Below are positions 26,280 to 35,067 of a stretch of 64,000 nt of DNA, piece after piece (the first letter of the stretch is position 1; each line of letters opens with the position of its first letter). The stretch covers positions 1-64,000 of the forward strand of contig NZ_JACJSA010000024.1 in the NCBI RefSeq assembly GCF_014697545.1, written 5' to 3'. The notes under the pieces are model-generated. The model was not told the DNA's origin, made no database searches, and saw only the letters and a list, made by a program, of their open reading frames with translations. Both the position numbers and the translations under genes were made by a program. The stretch is from Oscillatoria sp. FACHB-1407 (lineage in GTDB: Bacteria; Cyanobacteriota; Cyanobacteriia; Elainellales; Elainellaceae).

Positions 26280-26651
26280 CTACCACTGGAGAATTCGGGC
26301 AATTTGCTCAGAGAGATGCAGCGAATTAAAGGGCTTGGTAATCACGCCCCTCACGCCTCTGGCGTGATCAGAGTGCCCTGTGAGTTGTGCCTTAGCCGTT
26401 AACAAAATCACGGGAATGTGTGCCGTGGCATCGTCAGATTGGAGGGTCTTCAAAGCTGTCATACCACTCATATCAGGCATCACTACATCTAACAAAATTA
26501 CATCGGGTTGCTCTTGTTGAGCCAGTTGAATTCCCTGCCTGCCCGATGTGGCAACCAACACCTGCCAACCTGCCGTCATTCTGATACCAAACTGCACCAC
26601 CGTTTGAATCGTTTCCTCATCATCAATAATCAGGATGCGTTTATTAGACAT
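26280..26651 (-). CDS. rcaF: RcaF-like single-domain response regulator
   Basis: A 123-residue lone receiver domain (KRILIIDDEETIQTVVQFGI; Asp55 in PDVILLDVVMPDMSGM; Lys in GVITKPFNSLHL) without output domain. Size and position match RcaF, which relays phosphate between the sensor kinase and the HPt or receivers of RcaC. The ATG at 26651 overlaps the kinase stop codon (TGATG), so the genes are translationally coupled. RcaF identity rests on context, because single receivers are hard to tell apart by sequence. Confidence 0.8.
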   Translation of the reverse strand: MSNKRILIIDDEETIQTVVQFGIRMTAGWQVLVATSGRQGIQLAQQEQPDVILLDVVMPDMSGMTALKTLQSDDATAHIPVILLTAKAQLTGHSDHARGVRGVITKPFNSLHLSEQIARILQW

Positions 26652-28027
26652 CAATCCTGCTCCGATTTGGGATTGGCTTGCGCCAAAGGCAAGGTAAGGG
26701 CAAAGGTACTGCCATTGCCGGGAGTGCTCTCAGCCCAGATTCTGCCGTTGTGTTGCTCTACAATCTTGCGACAAATGGCAAGCCCTAAGCCTGTTCCACC
26801 TCGTCTGTGGGAGTCAGCCGGATCGACCTGTTGAAACCAGTCAAAGATGCGTTCCAATTGATTGGCGGGAATGCCCTGTCCCTGGTCGCGAACCTGGAAG
26901 AGGGCTGACAGGAGGTGTGGGGTGTGGGTAACGGTCAGCCAGACCTTTCCACCAACAGGGGAAAATTTGATGGCGTTACTGAGCAGGTTCGTGAGGGCTT
27001 GCAAAATGTAATCGGCATCCGCCCACACGGCAATGGCTTCAGGTTGGGTGATGAGGGTAATGCCGTGCTGTTGTGCCATCGGTTGCATCACCAGAGCAGC
27101 CTGGGTGATTAGATCAGCGGCGTTGCATTCCCGGTAGTTCATCACAACGTTGCCAGATTCCATACGTTGCAGATCGAGGACATGGTTGACCAACCGCATG
27201 AGCCGTTCGGTACTTTCATCGGCGATCGCCAACATCTGGTGTCCCTCGCTGGAGAGATTGCCCAAACGCCCTGTCCCCAGAATCTTGAGAGCACTGTGCA
27301 GTGAGGTCAGTGATGTCCGCACATCGTGACTCATCACAGCGATCAACTCATCCTTGGTCTGGCGATCGCGTTGTTCCTGCTGCAATGCGGCTTGTAAGTG
27401 TTCCACATATTGCGCTTGCGAGAGTGCAAGGCTGATTTGAGCCGCCAGTTTTTGCAGGAGTTCCAACTCAACCTCAACCCACGATCGCACACTCTGACAC
27501 TGATGAGCGATTAATAATCCCCACAGTTGGGGCAACAAAAGGCTATCTTGAGCCTGATTGTTTAGCGTTTGCACGATTGGCACCACAAGCTTGGCTTTGA
27601 TGCCAAACTGATCGACAAACTTCACCAAACACTCGGCTAACCCCGATGCGGGGTGATGCACATCGGCGATCGCCTGCACTCGTCCCTGAGCGTAAAGCTG
27701 CTGATAGTCAGCCGGAAACACCTCTTCAGCAAACTCTTGATGGATCAGTGGCGGATATTCCGGCGACACAGACTCGTCCACAATTTTGCCCCTGCCGTCG
27801 GGTAAAACGTGGTAAATCAGAACGCGATCGGCTTGCAGAATCCGTTGCACCTCAGTCACGGTCGTGTGCAGGATATCCTTCAGGTACAGCGATTGGTGAA
27901 GCTTGAGGGCAACATCCGAAAACAACTCCACTTCCGATTGTTGTTGGCGCAACTCAGTCGGTGTTGCATTCTGCTGTTGATCATCGCGATCGCCAGGTGA
28001 AGATTGTTGGGAAGACCGCTCTACCAC
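26651..28027 (-). CDS. GAF-domain histidine kinase in the rcaF-rcaC operon (RcaE-position kinase)
   Basis: The 458-residue protein has a GAF domain (about 45-208: LHTTVTEVQRILQADRVLIY; LVVPIVQ; LWGLLIAHQC), a HisKA domain with His234 in VMSHDVRTSLTSLHSALKIL, and an ATPase domain (NLLSNAIKFSP; VRDQGQGIPANQLERIF; GGTGLGLAICRKIVEQHNG). The GAF resembles cyanobacteriochrome GAFs. Cys133 lies at the usual bilin-cysteine position 16 residues before VVPI's V. However, there is no PAS domain and the protein is about 200 residues shorter than Fremyella RcaE (about 655). Val152 stands where, by ungapped count, RcaE is recalled to have its protochromic Glu. Translation appears to start at the GTG at 28027, the first start codon after an in-frame TGA. 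It could be an RcaE variant or another sensor feeding the pathway. Confidence 0.85.
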   Translation of the reverse strand: MVERSSQQSSPGDRDDQQQNATPTELRQQQSEVELFSDVALKLHQSLYLKDILHTTVTEVQRILQADRVLIYHVLPDGRGKIVDESVSPEYPPLIHQEFAEEVFPADYQQLYAQGRVQAIADVHHPASGLAECLVKFVDQFGIKAKLVVPIVQTLNNQAQDSLLLPQLWGLLIAHQCQSVRSWVEVELELLQKLAAQISLALSQAQYVEHLQAALQQEQRDRQTKDELIAVMSHDVRTSLTSLHSALKILGTGRLGNLSSEGHQMLAIADESTERLMRLVNHVLDLQRMESGNVVMNYRECNAADLITQAALVMQPMAQQHGITLITQPEAIAVWADADYILQALTNLLSNAIKFSPVGGKVWLTVTHTPHLLSALFQVRDQGQGIPANQLERIFDWFQQVDPADSHRRGGTGLGLAICRKIVEQHNGRIWAESTPGNGSTFALTLPLAQANPKSEQD

Positions 28028-28419
28028 AAACTCAAACCGCCATCCAAAAGAACATCTTCAATTGTTTACGAAACACCCTTAAAACTTCAAATTGAAAAAA
28101 ACCAATGTTGTAAATCTTTATAGGAAAGGACAGCCGTGTGCCAGTTGATTCAGTACAGCGGGGGTGTATCTGACGGTTAGGGGAGTGGCGGTTGAAACCG
28201 CAGCTACCAGAACAAAACCTGCCTACACTGGTTCAAAACCTCAGTCCGCGTCGGCGGACTCCGCTCCAATCGCCGCGAATTCATTCGCTGGGTTCAGTTC
28301 TCCAATCACTAGACACACCCTACAGCGGGTACCGTCCTGTTGAACGAGTGAATTACAACTGCGTGAAATACTAGAACATTCGTATTAAATTCATATGTAT
28401 TAGTTCATTGGCTCCCCCT
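28028..28419. repeat. Divergent spacer with a dispersed repeat
   Basis: Bases about 28183-28303 are a copy of the repeat also at 16042, 17831 and 58840 (GGCGGTTGAAACCGCAGCTA ... GTCGGCGGACTCCGCTCC ... CGCGAATTCATTCGCTGGG). Promoters of the kinase operon and nurA must lie in this stretch; no L box is seen. Confidence 0.7.
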
Positions 28420-29724
28420 ATGCTCGATCTGACCAAACTTGCCCGCCAAATGCAAGGCATCAGCCAACACCTGAGCCAGGAAGCGATCGCCAGTCGGCAG
28501 CGATTAGAATTAGCCGAGCGGCTTTTGCGCCAAGCCAGCGATCGCCAAGCCGATCTGGTCACCCTGCAACACACCTGGCGCGATCGTCTGGGATTCACCG
28601 CAGCGGAGCCTGTCGAGCCGTTAGATACTCGTGTGGCAATTTCCGCTGCACCCAATCTACATACCGTTTTAGCAACCGATGGCTCACAAATTGCCCCCAG
28701 TCATCACGAAATTGCCTACTGTTATCTGATTAACGTGGGGCGAGTAGCATTGCACTATGGGCAAAACCGCCATCCCCTGCTGGATAGCCTGCCAGAGGTG
28801 TTTTACCGTCCTGAAGACCTGTACCAATCGCGGCAGTGGGGCATTCGCACAGAGGAGTGGATGGGCTATTGCCGCACGGTGTCTGAAGCGACGGCATTGG
28901 CAGAGTTGGCGGAAGAGAAGAATGGCGGGGACGCGATTAATCAAAATGGCGGGGACGCGATTAATCAAAATGGCGGGGACGCGATTAATCAAAATGGCGG
29001 GGACGCGATTAATCAAAATGGCGGGGACGCGATTAATCGCGTCCCCGCATTGAGGGAACAACCCACATTGGCGATGGTAGATGGGTCGCTGATTCACTGG
29101 TTTTTAGAGCCATTGCCTCTGGAAGCCCGCGATCGCATCCTTCCCCCAATTCTGGAGGCATGGCAACGGTTGCAACGGTTGCGCATTCCATTGGTGGGCT
29201 ATCTCAGCGCGGCTCGTAGCGGGGAGTCGCTAAACTTTTTAAGACTTCAGACCTGTCCCTATGAGGCTCCCGATTGCCAGAGCCACTGCCCCGGTCAGAC
29301 CGAACAGGCTCCCTGTCAGGTGTTTGCCCCCTTACGCGATACGGCATTGTGGTCGCTAGTGCTGGAACCCGGACAGCGAGGGGCATTGTGGCGCAGTTCT
29401 GCCAAGATTTTGGAGTGGTATGGCGACCAAACAATTTACTTTTGCTATGTGAATGTGGGAGCAGAGATTGCACGAGTTGAGTTTCCGGCATGGGTCGCTG
29501 AGGATGCTGATCTGCTTGAAACCGCCCTTAGTCTCACCCTGACTCAAGTGCAAAAGGGTTATGGCTATCCCGTAGCGTTAGCAGAGGCGCACAATCAAGC
29601 CGTTGTCCGAGGGGGCGATCGCGCTCGGTTTTTTGCGCTCCTCGAACGAGAAATGATCCGGGCTGGGTTGCAAAACATCGGTACGTCTTACAAAGAAGCC
29701 CGCAAGCGAGGAAGCATTGCATAA
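28420..29724 (+). CDS. nurA: NurA-domain nuclease with an in-frame repeat insertion
   Basis: The 434-residue protein from the ATG at 28420 is a NurA-type nuclease. NurA enzymes resect DNA ends in double-strand-break repair, usually with the HerA helicase. The conserved acidic motifs are visible in HTVLATDGSQIAPSHHEIAY and LAMVDGSLIHWFLEPL, and near the C-terminus AEAHNQAVV and FALLEREM. Between them, residues 168-207 are five units of NGGDAIN(Q/R) encoded by an inserted 24-bp DNA repeat. The insertion keeps the frame, so the protein is likely made with a low-complexity loop. Family members without this loop are correspondingly shorter. No herA gene is near. Confidence 0.85.
   Translation: MLDLTKLARQMQGISQHLSQEAIASRQRLELAERLLRQASDRQADLVTLQHTWRDRLGFTAAEPVEPLDTRVAISAAPNLHTVLATDGSQIAPSHHEIAYCYLINVGRVALHYGQNRHPLLDSLPEVFYRPEDLYQSRQWGIRTEEWMGYCRTVSEATALAELAEEKNGGDAINQNGGDAINQNGGDAINQNGGDAINQNGGDAINRVPALREQPTLAMVDGSLIHWFLEPLPLEARDRILPPILEAWQRLQRLRIPLVGYLSAARSGESLNFLRLQTCPYEAPDCQSHCPGQTEQAPCQVFAPLRDTALWSLVLEPGQRGALWRSSAKILEWYGDQTIYFCYVNVGAEIARVEFPAWVAEDADLLETALSLTLTQVQKGYGYPVALAEAHNQAVVRGGDRARFFALLEREMIRAGLQNIGTSYKEARKRGSIA
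28921..29052. repeat. 24-bp tandem repeat ending in a palindrome, inside nurA
   Basis: Four identical 24-bp units (each AATGGCGGGGACGCG followed by ATTAATCAA) at 28921-29016 precede a fifth copy. The fifth completes the palindrome GGGGACGCGATTAATCGCGTCCCC (29022-29045) and ends at about 29052. It looks like a small palindromic element that inserted in frame, after which its left half was expanded by slippage. Confidence 0.92.
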
Positions 29725-30079
29725 GGAAGGATAAAGGATGAAGGATGAAGGATAAAGGATGAAGGATGAAGGATAAAGAAGAAGGATGAAGGATAAAGGA
29801 TGAAGGATGAAGGATAAAGAAGAAGGATAAAGAAGAAGGAAGAAGGAAAAACGAAAAAGGAAGAAGGAAAAGTGAGACTTAGATCCCTGGCTGCTCTCTC
29901 AGCTAAAAGCATGACCTATGCCACTACCATCAGAAGCCGGGAATCTGAGTCAACAGATATCCACTCCCCACTCCCCACTCCCCACTCCCCACTCCCACCC
30001 CCAATTGGTGAGCTTGTCGAACTACTCCCCATACCCTGTTTCTGATGTTAAAACTGGCTTAGTTTCAGGTTCATGACTC
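29725..30079. repeat. Tandem short repeats (AAGGATGA and CCCCACT types)
   Basis: Bases about 29727-29870 are AAGGATGAAGGATAAAG-type 7-8-bp units with variants. Bases about 29958-29998 are a run of CCCACTCC heptamers. No gene is visible before 30080. Both repeat types are frequent in filamentous cyanobacteria. Confidence 0.85.
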
Positions 30080-33000
30080 ATGCGATCGCCACTCTCCCAC
30101 TTCCATCGCTTCACTCCCGCTTTTTTGCTATCCCTGGCTTTAGTGCCAATCGTCTCCGCTGCATCGTGGGGTTATGAAACACGAGGGCAGATGCAGTGGC
30201 GATCGCACTCTTCACCTTTGCAGGAGCATTCTGCTGACATCCGGCTCCAAAAGGGAAGCAGAGGAGATCTCGCACAGGCGAATCCAGACATCCTGTTCAG
30301 CACCGATGGGATGTTAGCCGATGGCGATCCGGTTTTGGATGATGGCAGTGTTTACGATTCCTACCGCTTCAACGGGCAAGCGGGGCAGGTGCTGACCATT
30401 CACCTCAACAGCACCGAGTTTGATGCCTATTTACTGGTCATCGATCCAACAGGCAAAATCATTGCGGAGAACGACAACGCCAGTCCAAATAACGGCAATG
30501 CTCGGCTTACGGTCACACTGCCTGAAAATTCGGGTTACGCCATCATCGCCAATAGCCGCACTGCCGGAGAACGGGGACGCTACACGCTGGTTGTCACCGC
30601 AGGAGAAGGAGAGCTAAGCCCAACGGCAACACGGCAGGCAGAAGGCGATCGCCTCCTGGTTCAAGGACAAGATCACTACCGTAATGGACGACTGCGAGAG
30701 GCACTGCCACCCCTGCAACAGGCACTCACCATCTTTCAAGAATTAGGCGATCGCCCCAGTGAAGGCACTACGATTAACACGATCGGACTGGTCTATCGCG
30801 GGTTGGGGCAACCCATCCAATCCGTAGAGGCATATCAACAGGGACTCACGATTTTTCAAACACTGCGTCAGGCAGCAGACAGCCAACGTCTGCGCGAGGG
30901 AGAAGGAGCCGCATTGATTGGGTTAGGCGCAGGTAATCGGGTCTTAGGGCAATACGAAGAAGCGTTGGACTACTATCAGCAAGCTCTACTCATCTATCGG
31001 CTCCCGGCTAACACCCCCCAAGAGCAACGCTCTCAACGTTATGGCGAAGGGGTTCTGCTGGACAATATCGGGGTGGTCTACATCAGCATGGGGCAGTTTT
31101 CACGCGCATTAGAGCAACACCGACAAGCCCGTGAGATTTTTCAGGAGATTGGCAACCGTCCTGCTGAAAGCATTGCCCTTAACAACATCGCCGCTGCGTA
31201 TGAATGGTTGGGGCAATATCCCCAGGCACTTGAGCATTACGAGCAATCTTTAGCCATTAGACAAGAGGCAAATGACCCCATTGGACAAGGCAGCACCCTC
31301 GACAATATTGGCTTGGTCTACTCCCGGTTGGGGCAATATCGGGAATCGTTGAATTATCGCCAGCAAGCACTTGAGCTATTTCGGCAAGCGGGCGATCGCA
31401 CTCAAGAAGCCATCGCTCTCAACAACATCGGCGTTACCTATGGCGATTTGGGCGACGATGACCGGGCATTAGAGGCATTGCAACAAGCCCTGACCCTGTC
31501 AGTTGAAACGGGCGATCGCGCTGGACAATCCGTGACCCTCAGCAATCTCGGCTTGTACTATTCGGGTCAGGGAGATTACGCTAAGGCATTAGAGACGTAT
31601 CAGCAATCGGTAGCAATCGCCCGTGAGGTGGGCAACTTAGCCAACGAAGGGATTGCCCTCAACAATATGGGTTTGGCGTATACCTATCTGGAGCAACCCA
31701 CTGAAGCGTTGGAATATTTTCAGCAGGCGTTGGCGATCGCCAGAGAGACAGATGACCCCCGTGCAGAGGCGCAAACCCTGTCTAATCTGGGTTATCTCAC
31801 TCGAGAAACTCAACCGGAACTGGCGATCGTTTTCTACAAGCAATCGATCAACATCACCGAAAGCATTCGGGAGCAGTTGCGCGTGTTGCCTCAAGAACAG
31901 CAGGCATCCTTTACAGAAACCGTCGCGGATACCTATCGTCGTCTGGCAGATCTGCTCCTGCAACAGGATCGAGTGTTGGAGGCACAACAAGTCCTGGATC
32001 TCCTCAAAATTCAGGAATTGGAAGAATACCTGAACGATATTCGGGGCAATGAGCAAGGGGCGATCGGGCTGGAATATTGGCAAGCCGAGCAGACCATTAC
32101 AGACCTGCACACCCAAACCCTGGCTCCTGTACAAGAATATTTTCGACTGCAAGCCATCCTCCCAACGGAGCGCACCCCGGAGCAACAGGCGCGACTGGCG
32201 GAACTGGGAGAAAGGCTAGAGGTGCAACATAGCTTTAGCCAATTTATCAATACGCCAACGGTAACCCGCCAGATTCAACAACTCCAACGGGTCGCTAAGG
32301 GGCAAAACCTCAACCCCGACCAGCTTTATCGCCTGCAAGACGATTTGCGATCGCTCGAACAAAGCACAGTCCTGCTCTATCCTCTCATCCTGGACGATCG
32401 CCTGGAACTAGTGCTGATCACGCCTAATGCTCCACCCGTTCGGCGCAGTGTGACCGTGAGCCGAGAGCAACTCAACGCTGTGATTACAGACTTTCGAGGG
32501 GATATCACCAACCGCACCCGCAGTTCAACCGATGCAGCGCAACAACTCTATCAATGGTTAATTCAGCCGATTGAAGCTGACCTCCAACAGGCACAGGCAG
32601 AAACCATTCTTTATGCTGCTGATGGCACCTTGCGCTACGTTCCTCTCGCGGCTCTTTATGATGGCGATGAGTGGTTGATTCAGCGATTTACGATTAACCA
32701 CATCACAGCGGCTTCCCTGACCGATTTTTCTTCCAGTCGGCGACTCACCTCTGACTCCATTCGCGTGTTAGCTGCTGCCTTTAGTGACGCCGAGCGACGC
32801 TACAACTTTCAGGTCGGGACACGAGACTTTAGCTTCAATGGTTTACCCTACGCCGGAACCGAAGTGGAAAACATTGCTGCCGCTGTTCCCGATACGACGG
32901 AACTCTTCAACGACTCCTTTAGCCGTCGCACTGTTGAGCCGCAGTTAAATAACTACACCATTGTTCATCTGGCGACTCATGCGGAGTTTGTCTCCGGTCT

Positions 33001-33415
33001 GCCAGAGGAGTCGTTTATCTTGTTTGGCAATGGCGATCGCGTCACTCTGCGGGATGTCTCCAACTGGACACTCGAAAATGTTGATCTGGTTGTGCTGAGT
33101 GCTTGCAAAACGGCTGTGGGTGGGCAATTGGGAAATGGAGAAGAAATTCTCGGATTTGGTTACCAAATGCAACGCACCGGAGCACGAGCGGCGATCGCCT
33201 CCCTCTGGTCAGTGGATGATGGAGGCACCCAAATCCTGATGAACCGCTTCTACGCTGGATTAGAACAGGGGTTAACCAAAGCCGAGGCATTGCGGCAGGC
33301 ACAAATTGCCCTGATTACGGGCGACATTCCAACATCCGCACCCAATCAAACCCGTCCCCCCTTTCACCGTCCCTACTATTGGGCACCCTTTATCCTCATT
33401 GGTAATGGCTTATAA
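30080..33415 (+). CDS. Secreted TPR-CHAT protein with a pre-peptidase domain
   Basis: A 1111-residue protein. Residues 1-28 form a signal peptide (FHRFTPAFLLSLALVPIVSA). Residues about 70-172 resemble a bacterial pre-peptidase C-terminal domain (GSVYDSYRFNGQAGQVLTIH; STEFDAYLLVIDPTGK). Residues about 195-610 are about ten TPR units (NNIGVTYGDLGDDDRALEAL; LSNLGLYYSGQGDYAKALET). The C-terminal 300 residues are a CHAT (caspase-like) domain with the catalytic pair His967 (IVHLATHAEF) and Cys1009 (VVLSACKTAVGG). CHAT proteases cleave partner proteins after sensing through their repeats. Here export suggests a periplasmic or cell-surface role. No obvious substrate gene is adjacent. Confidence 0.9.
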   Translation: MRSPLSHFHRFTPAFLLSLALVPIVSAASWGYETRGQMQWRSHSSPLQEHSADIRLQKGSRGDLAQANPDILFSTDGMLADGDPVLDDGSVYDSYRFNGQAGQVLTIHLNSTEFDAYLLVIDPTGKIIAENDNASPNNGNARLTVTLPENSGYAIIANSRTAGERGRYTLVVTAGEGELSPTATRQAEGDRLLVQGQDHYRNGRLREALPPLQQALTIFQELGDRPSEGTTINTIGLVYRGLGQPIQSVEAYQQGLTIFQTLRQAADSQRLREGEGAALIGLGAGNRVLGQYEEALDYYQQALLIYRLPANTPQEQRSQRYGEGVLLDNIGVVYISMGQFSRALEQHRQAREIFQEIGNRPAESIALNNIAAAYEWLGQYPQALEHYEQSLAIRQEANDPIGQGSTLDNIGLVYSRLGQYRESLNYRQQALELFRQAGDRTQEAIALNNIGVTYGDLGDDDRALEALQQALTLSVETGDRAGQSVTLSNLGLYYSGQGDYAKALETYQQSVAIAREVGNLANEGIALNNMGLAYTYLEQPTEALEYFQQALAIARETDDPRAEAQTLSNLGYLTRETQPELAIVFYKQSINITESIREQLRVLPQEQQASFTETVADTYRRLADLLLQQDRVLEAQQVLDLLKIQELEEYLNDIRGNEQGAIGLEYWQAEQTITDLHTQTLAPVQEYFRLQAILPTERTPEQQARLAELGERLEVQHSFSQFINTPTVTRQIQQLQRVAKGQNLNPDQLYRLQDDLRSLEQSTVLLYPLILDDRLELVLITPNAPPVRRSVTVSREQLNAVITDFRGDITNRTRSSTDAAQQLYQWLIQPIEADLQQAQAETILYAADGTLRYVPLAALYDGDEWLIQRFTINHITAASLTDFSSSRRLTSDSIRVLAAAFSDAERRYNFQVGTRDFSFNGLPYAGTEVENIAAAVPDTTELFNDSFSRRTVEPQLNNYTIVHLATHAEFVSGLPEESFILFGNGDRVTLRDVSNWTLENVDLVVLSACKTAVGGQLGNGEEILGFGYQMQRTGARAAIASLWSVDDGGTQILMNRFYAGLEQGLTKAEALRQAQIALITGDIPTSAPNQTRPPFHRPYYWAPFILIGNGL

Positions 33416-33583
33416 GCCGTTTCAGATCTCCCGCTTCTACGAGCCACCGCAAGATGCTTGAAAGAAGCCGGGGATCGACGCTGAGTGTTGAAAATCACTG
33501 GTCAATCTTCAGTAGTAGGGTGTGTGCTCTTACAATAAAGAATTATCGTTCTCATCAAATCGGCTTAATCAGGAGTAAACGGC

Positions 33584-34672
33584 GTGCCAAAGTCCGTAAA
33601 GCATCTGTTGATCGGCTCACCAGAAGCCTATAGTGGTAAATCAGCAATCATTCTGGGAATTGCCCATCGGCTTCAACAACAAGGCTTAAGCATTGCCTAC
33701 GGTAAACCTTTGGGAACCTGCCTGAGTGAGTCCGAATGTGATGCGATCGACGAAGATGTGCGCTTCATCGCAGAAACCCTAAATCTGACAGACGATCACC
33801 TCCGCCCTACCCTGATCTCGCTGGACGAAGCCACCATCAATCGCCGCCTCTCCGGGGAGGACAAAACGGATTATCACACTGCACTGCGAGACTATGCTCA
33901 ATTGCTTGAAGGCGATCTGGTTTTGCTCGAAGGACCAGGCACTTTAAGCGAAGGTAAGCTGTTTGAGTTGTCCTTGCTGCAAGTCGCTCAGGCGATCGAT
34001 GCGGCTGTTGTGCTGGTTACCCGATTTCAGTCAGGGCTAGTGGTAGATGCGCTGTTAACGGCTAAAGAGTCACTGGGCGATCGCCTGGTTGGTGTGCTCA
34101 TCAACGACGTACCCACTGAGCAGTTTGAGTTAGCCAATCGTGACATTAAGGCTTTTTTAGAAGAACATGACATCCCTGTACTAGGCATTCTGCCGCGCAA
34201 TGACCTGCTGCGAAGTGTCAGCGTTCGAGAACTGGTGCATCAACTCAATGCTGAAGTGCTCTGCCGTCCCGATCGCCTTGATTTAATGGTCGAGAGCCTC
34301 AAAATTGGGGCAATGAACGTTAACGCGGCTCTCAAGTATTTCCGCACTTCCTACAACATGGCAGTCGTCACTGGGGGCGATCGCACCGATATTCAAGTCG
34401 CGGCTCTCGAAACCTCCACCCATTGCCTCATCCTCACCGGACAAATTCCCCCATTACCCACCGTCGTCAATCGCGCTGAAGAATTGGAGATTCCCATTCT
34501 CTCGGTCGATCTCGATACCCTCACCACCGTCGAAATTATCGATCGCACTTTTGGGCGAGTCCGCTTGCATGAACCCGTTAAGGTGCAGTGCATTCGTCAA
34601 CTCATGGAAAAACATTTTGATAGCGATCGCCTCTTGTCCCAACTCGGGTTAGAAGCCTTTGTCAAAGCCTAG
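33584..34672 (+). CDS. Phosphotransacetylase-like protein with BioD-like and DRTGG domains
   Basis: A 362-residue protein starting at a GTG (33584). The N-terminal half is a dethiobiotin-synthetase-like P-loop domain ([50 protein letters not shown]). It is followed by a DRTGG domain (about 215-330: [40 protein letters not shown]). The same two domains occur in the front part of long phosphate acetyltransferases, but the acetyltransferase domain itself is absent. Free-standing versions are common in cyanobacteria and are annotated as phosphotransacetylase family; their function is uncertain. DRTGG domains are often linked to nucleotide sensing. Confidence 0.88.
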   Translation: MPKSVKHLLIGSPEAYSGKSAIILGIAHRLQQQGLSIAYGKPLGTCLSESECDAIDEDVRFIAETLNLTDDHLRPTLISLDEATINRRLSGEDKTDYHTALRDYAQLLEGDLVLLEGPGTLSEGKLFELSLLQVAQAIDAAVVLVTRFQSGLVVDALLTAKESLGDRLVGVLINDVPTEQFELANRDIKAFLEEHDIPVLGILPRNDLLRSVSVRELVHQLNAEVLCRPDRLDLMVESLKIGAMNVNAALKYFRTSYNMAVVTGGDRTDIQVAALETSTHCLILTGQIPPLPTVVNRAEELEIPILSVDLDTLTTVEIIDRTFGRVRLHEPVKVQCIRQLMEKHFDSDRLLSQLGLEAFVKA

Positions 34673-34792
34673 TTTTACAAAACCATGGAATGGGAAAACT
34701 CAGTTCATCAGTTAAAACTGAGTAACCTTTGCCTATCCACGTATGCTTGTCCACATTCGGGTTTCCCCTCAAGGTTTTCTTGCTCTTAAATT

Positions 34793-34990
34793 TTGGGTTG
34801 TTTTGTAGATACTTATCTCAAATACTACAGTGTTTACATTCCGTTACTTAAGGAAACGCCCTACCATTACCACGGTAACTGGAACACCAACTATCAAGAC
34901 TGGGATGCGATCGTAGAGCAGATGGACATGATGCTCATCCCTTCAAACTGGGAGTATGTTGACCGGAAAGTGCCTAAGCTGGTCACATAG
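34793..34990 (+). CDS. Small hypothetical protein, start uncertain
   Basis: A protein-like 65-residue frame (DTYLKYYSVYIPLLKETPYH; YHGNWNTNYQDWDAIVEQMD; MMLIPSNWEYVDRKVPKLVT) that can begin only at a TTG (34793), because a TAA lies just upstream. A second frame just before it (from the ATG at 34743: MLVHIRVSPQGFLALKFWVV) ends where this one begins. The original gene may have been one reading frame now broken by an indel near 34800. The aromatic-rich composition supports real coding origin. Confidence 0.45.
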   Translation: MGCFVDTYLKYYSVYIPLLKETPYHYHGNWNTNYQDWDAIVEQMDMMLIPSNWEYVDRKVPKLVT

Positions 34991-34994
34991 CAAA

Positions 34995-35030
34995 GAAGTC
35001 GGGGTTTCTAGAAAACTCCGACTTCTTCAA
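34995..35030. terminator. Bidirectional hairpin between convergent genes
   Basis: GAAGTCGG (34995-35002) and CCGACTTC (35018-35025), with inner pairing around TTTCTAGAAA, form a hairpin. It lies between the small plus-strand gene and recA, which converge here. Confidence 0.65.
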
Positions 35031-35067
35031 ACGACATCTATAAAGCAGCCTAGTAGGCTAGACAGGC

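Noticed and set aside
28921-29052. Regularly spaced repeats that might suggest a CRISPR array
   Set aside because: Units follow each other without unique spacers, lie inside a coding region and keep its frame; this is tandem expansion, not an array.
28684-29097. Minus-strand frame opposite nurA with repeated NRVPAILI units
   Set aside because: It is the reverse reading of the in-frame DNA repeat; the plus-strand frame carries the NurA motifs.
29725-30000. Second repeat block that might suggest CRISPR or a replication origin
   Set aside because: The units are 7-8 bp low-complexity heptamers of the kind found throughout filamentous cyanobacterial spacers, with no spacers or DnaA-box clusters.
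30080-33415. TPR-CHAT protein as the protease partner of a type III-E CRISPR effector
   Set aside because: It has a signal peptide and PPC-like domain and there is no Cas7-like effector, Cas gene or array nearby.
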